In this document: piece by piece, positions 44,598-53,800 of the stretch | How the letters are laid out: the number at the start of each line of letters is the position of its first letter | Position numbering within the stretch: the first letter of the stretch is position 1 | Origin: CAIWHR01 sp963724975 | Lineage (GTDB): Bacteria; Pseudomonadota; Gammaproteobacteria; Burkholderiales; Casimicrobiaceae | Assembly: GCA_963724975.1 (NCBI GenBank) | Contig: CAVRXB010000005.1 | Span: 1,054,001 to 1,118,000 of the forward strand | Direction: 5' to 3' | DNA: 64,000 nt | Notes under the pieces: model-generated | Seen by the model: only the letters and a program-made list of their open reading frames with translations | The model's database searches: none | What the model was told of the DNA's origin: nothing | Made by a program: the position numbers and the translations under genes

Positions 44598-46010
44598 ATG
44601 AAATCCATTTCCGTCGATGTCGCCGTCATCGGCGCCGGGACAGCCGGCCTGGCTGCGTATCGCGCCGCGACCGCGCAACGCAAGCGCACGGTCCTGATCG
44701 AGGGCGGCGTCCATGGGACGACCTGCGCTCGTGTGGGCTGCATGCCGAGCAAGCTGCTGATCGCCGCCGCAGACGCCGCACACGCCACCGTGCGCTGGCC
44801 GCAATTCGGCCTGCAGCTCGACGGCGCCGTCCGTATCGATGGCCGCGCAGTCATGGAACGTGTCAAGCGCGAGCGCGATCGGTTCGTCGGCTTCGTGCTG
44901 GAAGGTGTCGACGCGATGCCCGTTCAGGATCGCGTCCTCGGCAATGCCCGCTTTATCGATGACCGCACGTTACAGCTTGACGATCACATGACGATCGCGT
45001 TCGGCAGCGCCGTGATCGCGACCGGATCGATGCCATCGGTTGCGCCGTTCCTGCGCGGGCTCGGCGATCGGCTTGTCGTCAACGACGACGTGTTCGATTG
45101 GGATGATTTGCCGCGGTCGGTGGCGATTTTCGGCCCCGGCGTCATCGGCCTCGAGCTCGGACAAGCGCTGCATCGATTGGGCGTGCGGGTACTGCTGTTC
45201 GGCCGCAGCGGGCACATCGGGCCGTTCAGCGATCCGGAAGTGCGTGCTTACGCTACTCGCACGTTCGCCGCGGAGCTCGCGCTCGACGCCAGCGCCGAGA
45301 TCCGCTCGATCGAACGCAGCGGCGACACCGTCGTACTGAGCTACCGCGGGCCCGATGGCGCCGAACGGGGCGACAGCGTCGACTATGTGATCGCGGCGAC
45401 CGGGCGCGCGCCCAACGTCCGCGGCCTGGGACTCGATCGAACGACGCTCGCGCTCGACGCATCGGGCGTGCCGTTGTTCGACCGCAACACGATGCAGTGC
45501 GGCACCCACCCGATCTTCATCGCCGGCGATGCAAGCGATGATCGGCCGCTCCTGCACGAAGCAGCCGACGAAGGGCGCATCGCCGGAGAAAACGCGGCGC
45601 GTTTTCCCGATGTCGTCTCGGGATTGCGGCGGACGCCGCTCGGTATCGTGTTCACCGACCCGCAGCTCGCGATGACAGGAGCGCGGCATGCGGATCTCGC
45701 CGCCGGCACTTTCGTCACCGGTGTCGTGTCGTTCGAAAATCAGGGGCGCAGCCGGATGATGCTGCGCAATGTCGGACTGTTGCACGTCTATGCGGACATT
45801 GCGACCGGCCGCATCGTCGGCGCCGAGATGATCGGCCCCGATGCCGAGCACCTCGCGCACTTGCTGGCGTGGGCGATCCAGACGGAAATGACGGTGTCGC
45901 GCGCGCTCGACATGCCGTTCTACCATCCGGTGATCGAAGAGGGCCTGCGAACCGCGCTTCGCGACGCGAAGGCCAAGGTGACCGCGGCGCGGGTGCGCGC
46001 AGCGGCGTAG
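44598..46010 (+). CDS. Dihydrolipoamide dehydrogenase-like pyridine nucleotide-disulfide oxidoreductase
   Basis: A 470-residue FAD enzyme. It shows the FAD motif DVAVIGAGTAGLAAYRAA, the redox disulfide TTCARVGCMPSKLL (Cys-x4-Cys), the NAD loop IFGPGVIGLELGQAL, the second FAD motif HPIFIAGDAS, and the C-terminal catalytic FYHPVIEEGL (His-x3-Glu). It resembles dihydrolipoyl dehydrogenase but the HPVIEE end and the lack of nearby 2-oxoacid dehydrogenase genes leave mercuric-reductase-like or SthA-like roles open. It follows the SulP gene by 43 bases and may share its transcript. Confidence 0.85.
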   Translation: MKSISVDVAVIGAGTAGLAAYRAATAQRKRTVLIEGGVHGTTCARVGCMPSKLLIAAADAAHATVRWPQFGLQLDGAVRIDGRAVMERVKRERDRFVGFVLEGVDAMPVQDRVLGNARFIDDRTLQLDDHMTIAFGSAVIATGSMPSVAPFLRGLGDRLVVNDDVFDWDDLPRSVAIFGPGVIGLELGQALHRLGVRVLLFGRSGHIGPFSDPEVRAYATRTFAAELALDASAEIRSIERSGDTVVLSYRGPDGAERGDSVDYVIAATGRAPNVRGLGLDRTTLALDASGVPLFDRNTMQCGTHPIFIAGDASDDRPLLHEAADEGRIAGENAARFPDVVSGLRRTPLGIVFTDPQLAMTGARHADLAAGTFVTGVVSFENQGRSRMMLRNVGLLHVYADIATGRIVGAEMIGPDAEHLAHLLAWAIQTEMTVSRALDMPFYHPVIEEGLRTALRDAKAKVTAARVRAAA

Positions 46011-46020
46011 GGCCTCGGGG

Positions 46021-46701
46021 CTAGGGATGCACCACCGGTCGCGCCGATCGCGGCGCGGCCTTGCGCCGGCGTGCACGACGCGGCGGATTCGTCGCAAGTC
46101 CGGCGAGCACCGTGTCGATCATCGCCGGTGCCATGCGCTCGAGATCGTAGGCGGATGGGTTCTGCACCCATCCATACATTACGCCCACCATGAATGCCTT
46201 CAGCAATTCGGCCGCGAGCTTGGTGTCGGTGTCGGCAGGCAACTGACGGTGCGCGACGGCCTTTTCCAGGAGCTCGATCACCTGGCGCCGGCAATCTTCG
46301 TCGGCCGTTCGCTGGCGCTGTGCGACAGGCGCCAAGTCAGCCGTGAACTCGCATTTATGGAACATCACGTCGAACACGGCCTGCGTGCGCGCGTCGCGCG
46401 CTAGCCTCGTCAGTCCCGATACCGCCATATCGCGCAGCGTGCCGAGCGGGTCGGCACAGCGCTTGCTGCCGCCGCAGCCGAGCATCGCCTCCATCGGCAT
46501 CGCGGCGCGTTCGCACATCGCCTCGAACAGCTCGGCCTTGTCGCGGAAATGCCAGTAGATCGCGCCCCGGGTCAGGCCCGCGGCCTCGGCGACGTCGGCC
46601 AGCGTCGTGTGCGCGACACCTTTGCCGCGAAATTCGCGCTCCGCAGCGTCGAGCAGCGCCTCGCGTGTCGCTACCGCTTCCTGTCGCGTCCTGCGTGCCA
46701 T
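46021..46701 (-). CDS. acrR: TetR family repressor of the efflux operon (AcrR/TtgR-like)
   Basis: About 226 residues. The N-terminal helix-turn-helix is VAHTTLADVAEAAGLTRGAIYWHFRDKAELFEAMCERA, very close to AcrR/TtgR. The C-terminal ligand domain includes GVMYGWVQNPSAYDLERMAPAMIDTVL. It is divergent from acrA, with an AcrR-type operator in between, so it should repress acrAB-oprM and probably itself, releasing DNA when drugs bind. ATG 46701 matches the family start. Confidence 0.92.
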   Translation of the reverse strand: MARRTRQEAVATREALLDAAEREFRGKGVAHTTLADVAEAAGLTRGAIYWHFRDKAELFEAMCERAAMPMEAMLGCGGSKRCADPLGTLRDMAVSGLTRLARDARTQAVFDVMFHKCEFTADLAPVAQRQRTADEDCRRQVIELLEKAVAHRQLPADTDTKLAAELLKAFMVGVMYGWVQNPSAYDLERMAPAMIDTVLAGLATNPPRRARRRKAAPRSARPVVHP

Positions 46702-46745
46702 TCCGGATTCCCGCTCTTCGTGGTCAAACCCTCCATTGCTGGGGG

Positions 46746-46774
46746 TTGCAAACATTCGCGAATGTATGTAATTT
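46746..46774 (+). promoter_or_regulatory. acrA promoter overlapping an AcrR-type operator
   Basis: TTGCAA (46746-46751) and TAATTT (46769-46774) form -35 and -10 boxes with an ideal 17-base spacer pointing toward acrA. The spacer holds the perfect 14-base palindrome ACATTCGCGAATGT (46752-46765), inside a 24-base site (46747-46770) whose reverse complement starts TACATACATTCGCGAATG. That closely matches the known E. coli AcrR operator (TACATACATTTGTGAATG at the same end). The repressor would block polymerase directly. Confidence 0.8.
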
Positions 46775-46828
46775 TGAGGGTCTCGTCAAGGTGCGCCGCA
46801 ATCGTGGCGCGCCGCCCCGGAGCCTTCC

Positions 46829-48100
46829 ATGCCTGTCCCCGCTCTAATTGTCCCTGTTGCACGCTGCTTGGCGATCACCGTTGCAACATTCGCCGTTGCT
46901 CTCCTCGCCGCCTGCGGGCAGCAACAGCAAGGCGGATTCCAGATGCCGCCGGCACAGGTGACGACGGTGACCCTCGAGCCGAAAACCATTCCGGTGAGCT
47001 ACGAATACGTCGGCCAGACGACGGGTTCGAAGGAAGTCGAGGTGCGCGCGCGCGTCACGGGCATCCTCGAGCAGAAATATTTCCAGGAAGGCGCGGCGGT
47101 GAAACAGGGCCAGCGCCTGTTCGTCATCGACCCGAAGCCGCTGGAGGCGCAGGCGGCGGCCGCCGAAGCCGATCTCGTGCGGGCGCGCGCGCAAAAAGCG
47201 CAGGCCGACCGTGAGGCCGCGCGCCTCAAACCGCTCGCCGAACGCAAGGCAATTGGGCAAAAGGAAGCCGACGATGCCGCGTCGAACGCGGAATTCGCGT
47301 CGGCGAACGTCCGCTCGGCCGAAGCCAAGCTTCGCGAAGTGCAGTTGAATCTCTCCTACACGAACGTCGCGGCACCGATAACGGGGCTCACGAGCCGCGC
47401 GCCTAAATCGGAAGGCAGCCTCGTCAACGCCAACGACACGTTGCTGACGACGATATGGCAGGTGAATCCGATCTGGGTGCCATTCGCGATCCCCGAGAGC
47501 GACCAATTGGCGCTGCAGAAGGAAGTCGCCGCCGGTCGCCTCGTCCTCCCCAAGGACAACGCCTTCGACGTCACGGTCAAGCTGACGGACGGCAGCGTCT
47601 TTCCGCGTCAGGGTCGCATCAACTTCGCCGACTCGCGCGTCAATCCATCGACCGGTTCGGTCGAGTACCGCGCCGAGATCCCCAACGCCGACGTCGCGCT
47701 GAAGCCCGGCCAGTTCGTGCGGGTCAAGCTCTCCGGCGCAAAACGAATGAACGCTTTCGCGGTGCCGCAGATCGCGGTGCTGGACGGCGCGCAAGGCAAG
47801 TTCGTGTACGTCGTCGACAAGGACAAGGATGGCAAGGACATCGCCGTGGTACGCCCGATCGCCCTTGGCGAATGGGTCGACACTCCCGACGCGAAGGACG
47901 GCAACCTGTGGATCGTCGAGAGCGGCCTCAAATCCGGCGACCGCGTGATCGTCGACGGCGTGGCCAAGTTGCGCCCGGGCGCACAGATCGTGCTAGGCGG
48001 TGCGCCTGGCGCACCCGGGGGCCCGCCGGGCGGTGCCGCGCCCCCCGCGAAGGATAAAGGTGCAGCGCCCGCCGGCGACGCGCCGGCCAAAAAGTCGTAA
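46829..48100 (+). CDS. acrA: RND efflux periplasmic adaptor (AcrA/MexA type)
   Basis: A 423-residue membrane fusion protein. A lipoprotein signal ends at Cys30 in ALLAACGQQQ; then the barrel-sandwich hybrid (VEVRARVTGILEQKYFQEGAAVKQGQRLFVIDPKP), a coiled-coil hairpin (about 110-185), the second half (LNLSYTNVAAPITGLTSRAPKSEGSLV) and the beta-barrel. The C-terminal tail is Pro/Gly/Ala-rich and longer than in AcrA. It links the AcrB-like pump to the OprM-like channel. First gene of the operon; 15 bases before acrB. Confidence 0.95.
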   Translation: MPVPALIVPVARCLAITVATFAVALLAACGQQQQGGFQMPPAQVTTVTLEPKTIPVSYEYVGQTTGSKEVEVRARVTGILEQKYFQEGAAVKQGQRLFVIDPKPLEAQAAAAEADLVRARAQKAQADREAARLKPLAERKAIGQKEADDAASNAEFASANVRSAEAKLREVQLNLSYTNVAAPITGLTSRAPKSEGSLVNANDTLLTTIWQVNPIWVPFAIPESDQLALQKEVAAGRLVLPKDNAFDVTVKLTDGSVFPRQGRINFADSRVNPSTGSVEYRAEIPNADVALKPGQFVRVKLSGAKRMNAFAVPQIAVLDGAQGKFVYVVDKDKDGKDIAVVRPIALGEWVDTPDAKDGNLWIVESGLKSGDRVIVDGVAKLRPGAQIVLGGAPGAPGGPPGGAAPPAKDKGAAPAGDAPAKKS

Positions 48101-48115
48101 CAACGAAGGGTCGCC

Positions 48116-51100
48116 ATGTTCTCCCGTTTTTTCATCGATCGGCCGATCTTCGCTGCCGTGATCTCACTGTTCCTCGTGCTCGCGGGATTGGCCGCGATGC
48201 GCACGCTGCCGATCGCGCAGTATCCCGAGATCGCCCCGCCGGTCGTCACCGTGCAGGCGATTTACCCGGGCGCCTCGGCCGAGGTCATCGAAAAGACCGT
48301 CGCGGCACCGCTCGAGAATGCCATCAACGGCGTGCCGAACATGATCTACATGTCGAGCTCGTCGACGTCGAACGGCGTTGTCCAGATCCAGGTCACGTTC
48401 GAGATCGGCACGCGAATCGACGACGCTGCGGTCAACGTCAACAACCGCGTGAAGCAGGTCGACCCAAGGCTGCCCGAGGAAGTGCGCAGGCAGGGCGTGA
48501 CGGTGGAACGCGGCAGCTCGTCTTTCCTCCAGGTGCTCGCGTTCTACTCGCCGGAAGATCGCTACAACGATCTCTTCATCTCGAACTACGTGACGCTGAA
48601 CGTCCTCGACGAGCTGAAGCGGTTGCCGGGAACGACCAATGTCCAGATCTTCGGCGCCAAGGATTATGCGATGCGGATCTGGGTGAAGCCCGATCGTCTC
48701 GCGCAGCTGAAGCTCACGCCATCCGATCTCATACGCGCGATCAACGAGCAGAACGCGCAGTTCGCCGCGGGCAAGATCGGGCAGACGCCGACCACCAAGG
48801 GACAGGATCTCGTCTACACGATCACGACGCAAGGACGACTCTCCGATGCCAAGGAGTTCGGGCAGATCATCGTCCGTGCCAATCCCGATGGGTCGACCGT
48901 TCGCTTGAGCGACGTTGCGCGCATCGAGCTCGGGTCGAGGGACTACGATTTCATCGGCCGCTACAACGGCAAGCCGGCAACGCTCGTCGGCATCTTCCTG
49001 CAGCCGGGCGCCAACGCGCTCGAAGTCGCGAAGAGCGTGCGCACGACGATGAAAGAGCTGTCTACGCGATTCCCGGAGGGTCTTACGTACGCGGTGCCGT
49101 ACGACACCACGCGCTTCGTTGAAGTGTCGATCCGCGAAGTCGTCTTCACGCTCGGTGAGGCGATGGTCCTCGTGATTCTCGTCGTGTTCCTCTTTCTGCA
49201 AAGCTGGCGCGCGACGCTGATCCCGCTGGTCGCCGTCCCGGTGTCTTTGCTGGGTGCGTTCGCCGGCCTGTTCGTGCTCAACTATTCGATCAACACGCTG
49301 ACGCTGTTCGGCATGGTGCTGGCGATCGGCATCGTGGTCGACGATGCGATCGTCGTGCTGGAGAACGTCGAGCGGATCATGCGCGAGGAGAACGCCACGC
49401 CACGCGAGGCTGCGATCCAGGCAATGCACGAAGTGACGGGGCCAATCGTCGCGATCGTGCTGACGCTGACGGCCGTGTTCGTGCCGATCGGCTTCCTGGG
49501 CGGGCTGACCGGCGAGCTGTATCGCCAGTTCGCGGTGACGATTTCGATCGCGGTGGTGATCTCGGGCCTCGTGGCGCTGACGCTGACGCCCGCATTGAGC
49601 GCGCTGATCCTGCGCCGTCACCCGCCGGCAAAGCGCGGGTTCTTCGCCCTGTTCAACCGCTTTTTCGGGAGCGTGACGACGCATTACTCGAGCGGTGTTG
49701 CATGGATGATCCGCCGCGGCATCGTGGGTGTGATCCTGTTTGTCGGCATGGTAGTGATCACCGCGGGCCTGTGGCGGTTTACCCCCGGCAGTCTCGTGCC
49801 CGACGAGGATCAGGGCTGGTTCTTTGCGTCGGTGATCCTGCCCGACGGCGCGTCGCTGCAACGCACCGACAAGGTCGCAGCTCAGGTCGAGGAGATCATC
49901 CATTCGAATCCCGCCAACGCGCACGTGATCTCATTCACCGGATTCGATTTCCTGGGGGGCGGCTTTCGCAACAACGCGGCGTCGATCTTCGTGACGCAGA
50001 TACCGTGGGACGAGCGCAAGGTCACCGTGCCGCAATTGGTCGGCGAGGTGTTCGCCAAGTCCGGCGGTATCAAGGAGGCGCTGGTGCTCGCGTTCCAGCC
50101 GCCGCCGATCTTCGGCCTCGGGACCGCCGGCGGTTATGAGCTTTATCTGCAGAACCGTGGCGAAGGCGGCCCGAAGCAGATGAACGAAGTGATGGGGCAA
50201 TTGCTGCAGCGACTGAGCTCGGACAAGGAGTTGAGCTACGCGCAGACGCTTTGGCGCGCGAACGTGCCTCAGCTCTATGTCGACGTCGACCGCGAAAAGG
50301 CGAAGAAATCCGGCGTGCCGATCAGCGATATCTTTGCCGCGCTTTCGGCCACGCTGGGAAATTATTACGTCAATGACTTCAACAAATATGGCCGCGCCTG
50401 GCAGGTGCTGATGTCGGCCGAGCCCTCGTATCGCGCGCGGCCCGACGACATCGGCGGCGTGTACGTGCGCTCCGAGAAGGGTGAAATGATCCCGCTCGCC
50501 GCGCTTGCCACGGTGCGCTATTCGTCGGGCCCCGATGCGCTCGACCGCTTCAACAACCTGCCCGCCGTCAAGATCTTTGGCGGTGCGGCGCCGGGCTACA
50601 GCTCGGGACAGGCGATCGCCCGCGTCGAGCAGATTGCGAACGAGGTTCTTCCTCCCGACTTCAGCTACGACTGGGGTGGCACTTCGTACCAGGAAAAACG
50701 CTCGGGCGGCGCGTCGACGTTCGCGCTCGGCCTTGCCGTGATCATGGTGTTCCTGATTCTGGCCGCGCAGTACGAGCGTTGGTCGCTGCCGTTCTCGGTG
50801 CTGCTCGCGCTGCCCTTCGGCACTTTCGGCGCCCTCGCGGCAGTGTATCTGCGCGGCTTGACCAACGACGTCTATTTCCAGATCGGCCTCGTGACGCTGC
50901 TGGGACTCGCCGCCAAGAATGCGATCCTGATCGTCGAGTTCGCGGTGATGAAGCATCACGAGGGCATGTCGGCGTCGGCGGCGGCGCTCGAAGGCGCGCG
51001 GCTTCGCTTCCGGCCGATCCTGATGACCTCGCTCGCGTTCATTCTCGGCGTGCTGCCTCTTGCGATCTCGACCGGCGCGGGCGCCGGCGCGCGCCATTCC

Positions 51101-51328
51101 ACCGGCACGGGCGTCATGGGCGGCATGATCGCCGCGACGTTCCTCGCGATCTTCTTCGTGCCGCTGTTCTTCAAGCTGATCACCGAGCGCCACCTGCGCG
51201 AGTCGCGCAGCACGGAGGAGCTGTTCGCCGAGGTCAAGCATGCGCGCACGATCACCCATCACCAGGCACACATGACGCCCGGGCATCCGCCGCATCCGCA
51301 TCCTCCGAAAGGAGACCATCATGCGTAA
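48116..51328 (+). CDS. acrB: RND multidrug efflux inner-membrane pump (AcrB/MexB type)
   Basis: A 1070-residue proton-driven pump of the HAE-1 group. The N terminus MFSRFFIDRPIFAAVISLFLVLAGLAAMRTLP and the proton-relay motifs GIVVDDAIVVLENVERIM (Asp-Asp in TM4) and LGLAAKNAILIVEFA (Lys in TM10) are intact, and two large periplasmic loops are in place. The last 40 residues (HARTITHHQAHMTPGHPPHPHPPKGDHH) form a His/Pro-rich tail that E. coli AcrB lacks; it may bind metal. The stop overlaps the oprM start by 8 bases. Confidence 0.96.
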   Translation: MFSRFFIDRPIFAAVISLFLVLAGLAAMRTLPIAQYPEIAPPVVTVQAIYPGASAEVIEKTVAAPLENAINGVPNMIYMSSSSTSNGVVQIQVTFEIGTRIDDAAVNVNNRVKQVDPRLPEEVRRQGVTVERGSSSFLQVLAFYSPEDRYNDLFISNYVTLNVLDELKRLPGTTNVQIFGAKDYAMRIWVKPDRLAQLKLTPSDLIRAINEQNAQFAAGKIGQTPTTKGQDLVYTITTQGRLSDAKEFGQIIVRANPDGSTVRLSDVARIELGSRDYDFIGRYNGKPATLVGIFLQPGANALEVAKSVRTTMKELSTRFPEGLTYAVPYDTTRFVEVSIREVVFTLGEAMVLVILVVFLFLQSWRATLIPLVAVPVSLLGAFAGLFVLNYSINTLTLFGMVLAIGIVVDDAIVVLENVERIMREENATPREAAIQAMHEVTGPIVAIVLTLTAVFVPIGFLGGLTGELYRQFAVTISIAVVISGLVALTLTPALSALILRRHPPAKRGFFALFNRFFGSVTTHYSSGVAWMIRRGIVGVILFVGMVVITAGLWRFTPGSLVPDEDQGWFFASVILPDGASLQRTDKVAAQVEEIIHSNPANAHVISFTGFDFLGGGFRNNAASIFVTQIPWDERKVTVPQLVGEVFAKSGGIKEALVLAFQPPPIFGLGTAGGYELYLQNRGEGGPKQMNEVMGQLLQRLSSDKELSYAQTLWRANVPQLYVDVDREKAKKSGVPISDIFAALSATLGNYYVNDFNKYGRAWQVLMSAEPSYRARPDDIGGVYVRSEKGEMIPLAALATVRYSSGPDALDRFNNLPAVKIFGGAAPGYSSGQAIARVEQIANEVLPPDFSYDWGGTSYQEKRSGGASTFALGLAVIMVFLILAAQYERWSLPFSVLLALPFGTFGALAAVYLRGLTNDVYFQIGLVTLLGLAAKNAILIVEFAVMKHHEGMSASAAALEGARLRFRPILMTSLAFILGVLPLAISTGAGAGARHSTGTGVMGGMIAATFLAIFFVPLFFKLITERHLRESRSTEELFAEVKHARTITHHQAHMTPGHPPHPHPPKGDHHA

Positions 51329-52727
51329 ATCGTTTCTCGCGCTGGCGCTCGCTGCGCTGATCGCTGGTTGTGCAAGCACGCCCCCTCCGCCACCGACGCT
51401 CGACTTGCCGGCGGCGACTGCGGGCGATCTCAAGCTCGAGCGCTGGTGGACTGCCTTCGGCGATCCCACGCTCGATAAGCTGGTTGAGGAGGCGCTCGCG
51501 AACAACCTCGACCTCAAGGCCGCGATCACCCGCGTCGAGTACGGCCGCGCGCTCGTGCTGCTCGCGCAGTCGGACCAGTATCCGACGGTCGATGGCGCCG
51601 TCGGCGCCTCGCGCACGCGCTCGACGCAGGTCGGCTCGAATCCGTTGCCGTTCGGCTTCTCGCCACTCGCGACCGACCTCTCCGTGGGCCTGCAGGCGTC
51701 CTACGAGGTCGACCTCTGGGCCAAGTATCGCAACGCGACCACCGCCGCGCAGGACGACCTGCTCGCGACCGAGTACGCGCGCGAGGTCGTGCGCACGTTG
51801 GTCGCCGCCGACACCGCGCGCGGCTACTTCAACCTGCTCGCCGCGGACGCCCAGCTCCAGCTCCTCCTCGACACGCTCAAATTGCGCGACGAGACGGTCG
51901 TGCTGCAAAGGGACCGCTACCAGGCCGGCGTGATCGGCGAGTTCGATCTCGTCACGGCGGAAGCCGAGCGCGCGAATGTCGCCGGCGACGTGGCGCTCGC
52001 GCGCCGGATCCGGGCCGAATTCGAGTCCGCGCTCGCCGTGCTGCTCGGACGCTCGCCGAAGGAAGTCTTCGCGCCGACAATCGCGCGCGACGTCGCGATC
52101 GCGCAGCTCACCGCCGTGCCGACGCTGCCGTCCGGGGTGCCCTCCGACATGCTTGCGCGGCGGCCCGACATCCGGCGCGCGGAGGCTCAGCTCGCCGCCG
52201 GCAATGTGCGGATCGACGTTGCACGCGCCGACTACTATCCGTCGATTTCCCTCACCGGCAGCTATGGCACGCAGGCCGGCGCGCTCAGCAATCTGTTCAC
52301 CGGTCCGGGCGTCGTCTGGGGCCTCGCGGCATCGCTGCTGCAGCCGCTGATCGGACTCAAGAAGATCGAGGCAAACGTCGACGCGCAGACGGCGCGCCGC
52401 GACGAGCTCGTCATTCTCTACACGCAGACCGTGCAGGGCGCGTTCCGCGACGCGCACGACGCGCTCTCGGCCAACGACACGACGCGCGAGGCGCTCGCCG
52501 CGCAGAACGAACGCCGCCTCAAGCTTCAGCAGGCACTCGAGCTTTCCACGCTCCGCTACACCTCCGGCTATTCGCCTTACCTCGAGGTGCTCGACGCACA
52601 GCGCCAGCTGCTGCAGGCGCAAACCCTCGAGATCATCGCGGCGCGCAACGTCCGCCTCGCGCTCGTCGACTTCGCGAAGGCGGCCGGCGGCGGGTGGGAG
52701 TACAAGACAGCGGTTGTGCTGCAGTAG
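51321..52727 (+). CDS. oprM: RND efflux outer-membrane lipoprotein channel (OprM/NodT family)
   Basis: A 468-residue TolC-like channel with a lipoprotein signal ending at Cys17 (AALIAGCAST), then the family start LERWWTAFGDPTLDKLVEEAL, two long helical hairpins (VRTLVAADTARGYFNLLAADAQLQLLLDTLKLRDE; RRPDIRRAEAQLAAGNVRIDVARADYYPSI) and the C-terminal PYLEVLDAQRQLLQAQ. It completes the AcrAB-type pump; being encoded in the operon, it follows the MexAB-OprM layout rather than the E. coli one. Confidence 0.95.
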   Translation: MRKSFLALALAALIAGCASTPPPPPTLDLPAATAGDLKLERWWTAFGDPTLDKLVEEALANNLDLKAAITRVEYGRALVLLAQSDQYPTVDGAVGASRTRSTQVGSNPLPFGFSPLATDLSVGLQASYEVDLWAKYRNATTAAQDDLLATEYAREVVRTLVAADTARGYFNLLAADAQLQLLLDTLKLRDETVVLQRDRYQAGVIGEFDLVTAEAERANVAGDVALARRIRAEFESALAVLLGRSPKEVFAPTIARDVAIAQLTAVPTLPSGVPSDMLARRPDIRRAEAQLAAGNVRIDVARADYYPSISLTGSYGTQAGALSNLFTGPGVVWGLAASLLQPLIGLKKIEANVDAQTARRDELVILYTQTVQGAFRDAHDALSANDTTREALAAQNERRLKLQQALELSTLRYTSGYSPYLEVLDAQRQLLQAQTLEIIAARNVRLALVDFAKAAGGGWEYKTAVVLQ

Positions 52728-52728
52728 T

Positions 52729-52779
52729 CAGCCGCACGCGAATACGGCGTGCGCCGCGTGCGCCGCGTGAATCCGGCTG
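52729..52779. terminator. Long imperfect stem between convergent oprM and TctC genes
   Basis: CAGCCGCACGCG (52729-52740) pairs with CGCGTG (52764-52769) and CGGCTG (52774-52779), a 12-base-pair stem broken by a 4-base bulge, in the 78-base gap between two convergent stops. It is GC-rich and has no T run; it could slow polymerase from both sides. Confidence 0.4.
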
Positions 52780-52805
52780 CGCGCCGTGCGACAAGAGGTC
52801 CGGCC

Positions 52806-53771
52806 CTACTGGACCTTGATGTTCGCCGCCTTGATTACCTTTCCGGAGTCGTCGATTTCCGCGCCGACGAATTTCGTGAACTCGACCGGCGTCATCGGCA
52901 ACGCCTCGGCGCCTAGCGCCGTCAACCGCTCCTTGACCTCCGGTGTGGCGAGCGCGCGCCCGACATCGCGCGCGATCTTGTCGACGATCTCGGCGGGCGT
53001 GCCGGCCGGCGCGAAGAGTCCCACCCAGAGGTTGTAGTCGAACCCCGGAAGCCCGCTTTCCGCCAGCGTAGGCACATAGGGCAGGACGCTCGAACGTTTT
53101 GCCGTGCTCACGCCAAGCGGAACGAGCTTGCCCTCGCGTATGTTCGGCAGCGCCGCCGAAATCGGCGAAAAGAAATACGTGATGCGACCCGTCATGGTGT
53201 CAGTGAGCGCTTCCGGCGTTCCCTTGTAGGGAATGTGGACGACGTCGATGCCGGCCGCCAGCCGGAACTTCTCCGCATTGATGTGGGTGCCGCTGCCGGT
53301 GCCCGCCGAGCCGACATTGAGCGCGCCCGGCTTCGCCTTCGCCGCTGCAATCAGATCTGCGACCGTCTTGTAACCGGTGGACGGCGCCACAACCAGCACA
53401 TTCGGCTGGCCCGCGAGCGGAGCGATGTCGATGAAATCCTTGATGGTGTCGAATGACAGTGACGGGTAGATCCACTGGTTGTACGCGTGCGCCGCGGAGT
53501 TGACGAGCAGCGTGTAGCCGTCAGGCGGCGATTTCGCCACGATCGCGGTGCCGATAGTCCCCCCGGCGCCCGGACGGTTGTCGACGACGACCGACTGTCC
53601 CCACATCTCGGTCAACTTCTGGCCGACGGTGCGCGCAAGGATGTCGGTCGCGCTGCCCGCCGTGAACGGCACGACGAGCTTCACCGGCTTGTTCGGATAG
53701 CCTTGCGCGCAAGCGGCGCCGGCAGCGAGCGAGAAGAAAAACGATATCGCAAGCTTTCGCACGAGATTCAT
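52806..53771 (-). CDS. Tripartite tricarboxylate transporter substrate-binding protein (TctC/Bug family)
   Basis: A 321-residue periplasmic receptor. The signal peptide is MNLVRKLAISFFFSLAAGAACAQ; the mature start GYPNKPVKLVVPFTAGSATDILARTVGQKL, then VVDNRPGAGGTIGTAIVAKSPPDGYTLL, are the Bug-family signatures that hold a carboxylate ligand with water molecules. No TctA/TctB permease is adjacent, as is common for the many orphan Bug receptors of Burkholderiales. ATG 53771 has a GGAGGCC site. Ligand unknown. Confidence 0.93.
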   Translation of the reverse strand: MNLVRKLAISFFFSLAAGAACAQGYPNKPVKLVVPFTAGSATDILARTVGQKLTEMWGQSVVVDNRPGAGGTIGTAIVAKSPPDGYTLLVNSAAHAYNQWIYPSLSFDTIKDFIDIAPLAGQPNVLVVAPSTGYKTVADLIAAAKAKPGALNVGSAGTGSGTHINAEKFRLAAGIDVVHIPYKGTPEALTDTMTGRITYFFSPISAALPNIREGKLVPLGVSTAKRSSVLPYVPTLAESGLPGFDYNLWVGLFAPAGTPAEIVDKIARDVGRALATPEVKERLTALGAEALPMTPVEFTKFVGAEIDDSGKVIKAANIKVQ

Positions 53772-53800
53772 TGAGGCCTCCATGGGCGCGACCCTGCAAT

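Noticed and set aside
48164..49924. Long open frame opposite acrB (minus strand), rich in Arg, Asp and His
   Set aside because: acrB is intact in its own frame with all proton-relay motifs; the antisense frame has no domain and the biased composition expected from reading a GC-rich gene backwards.
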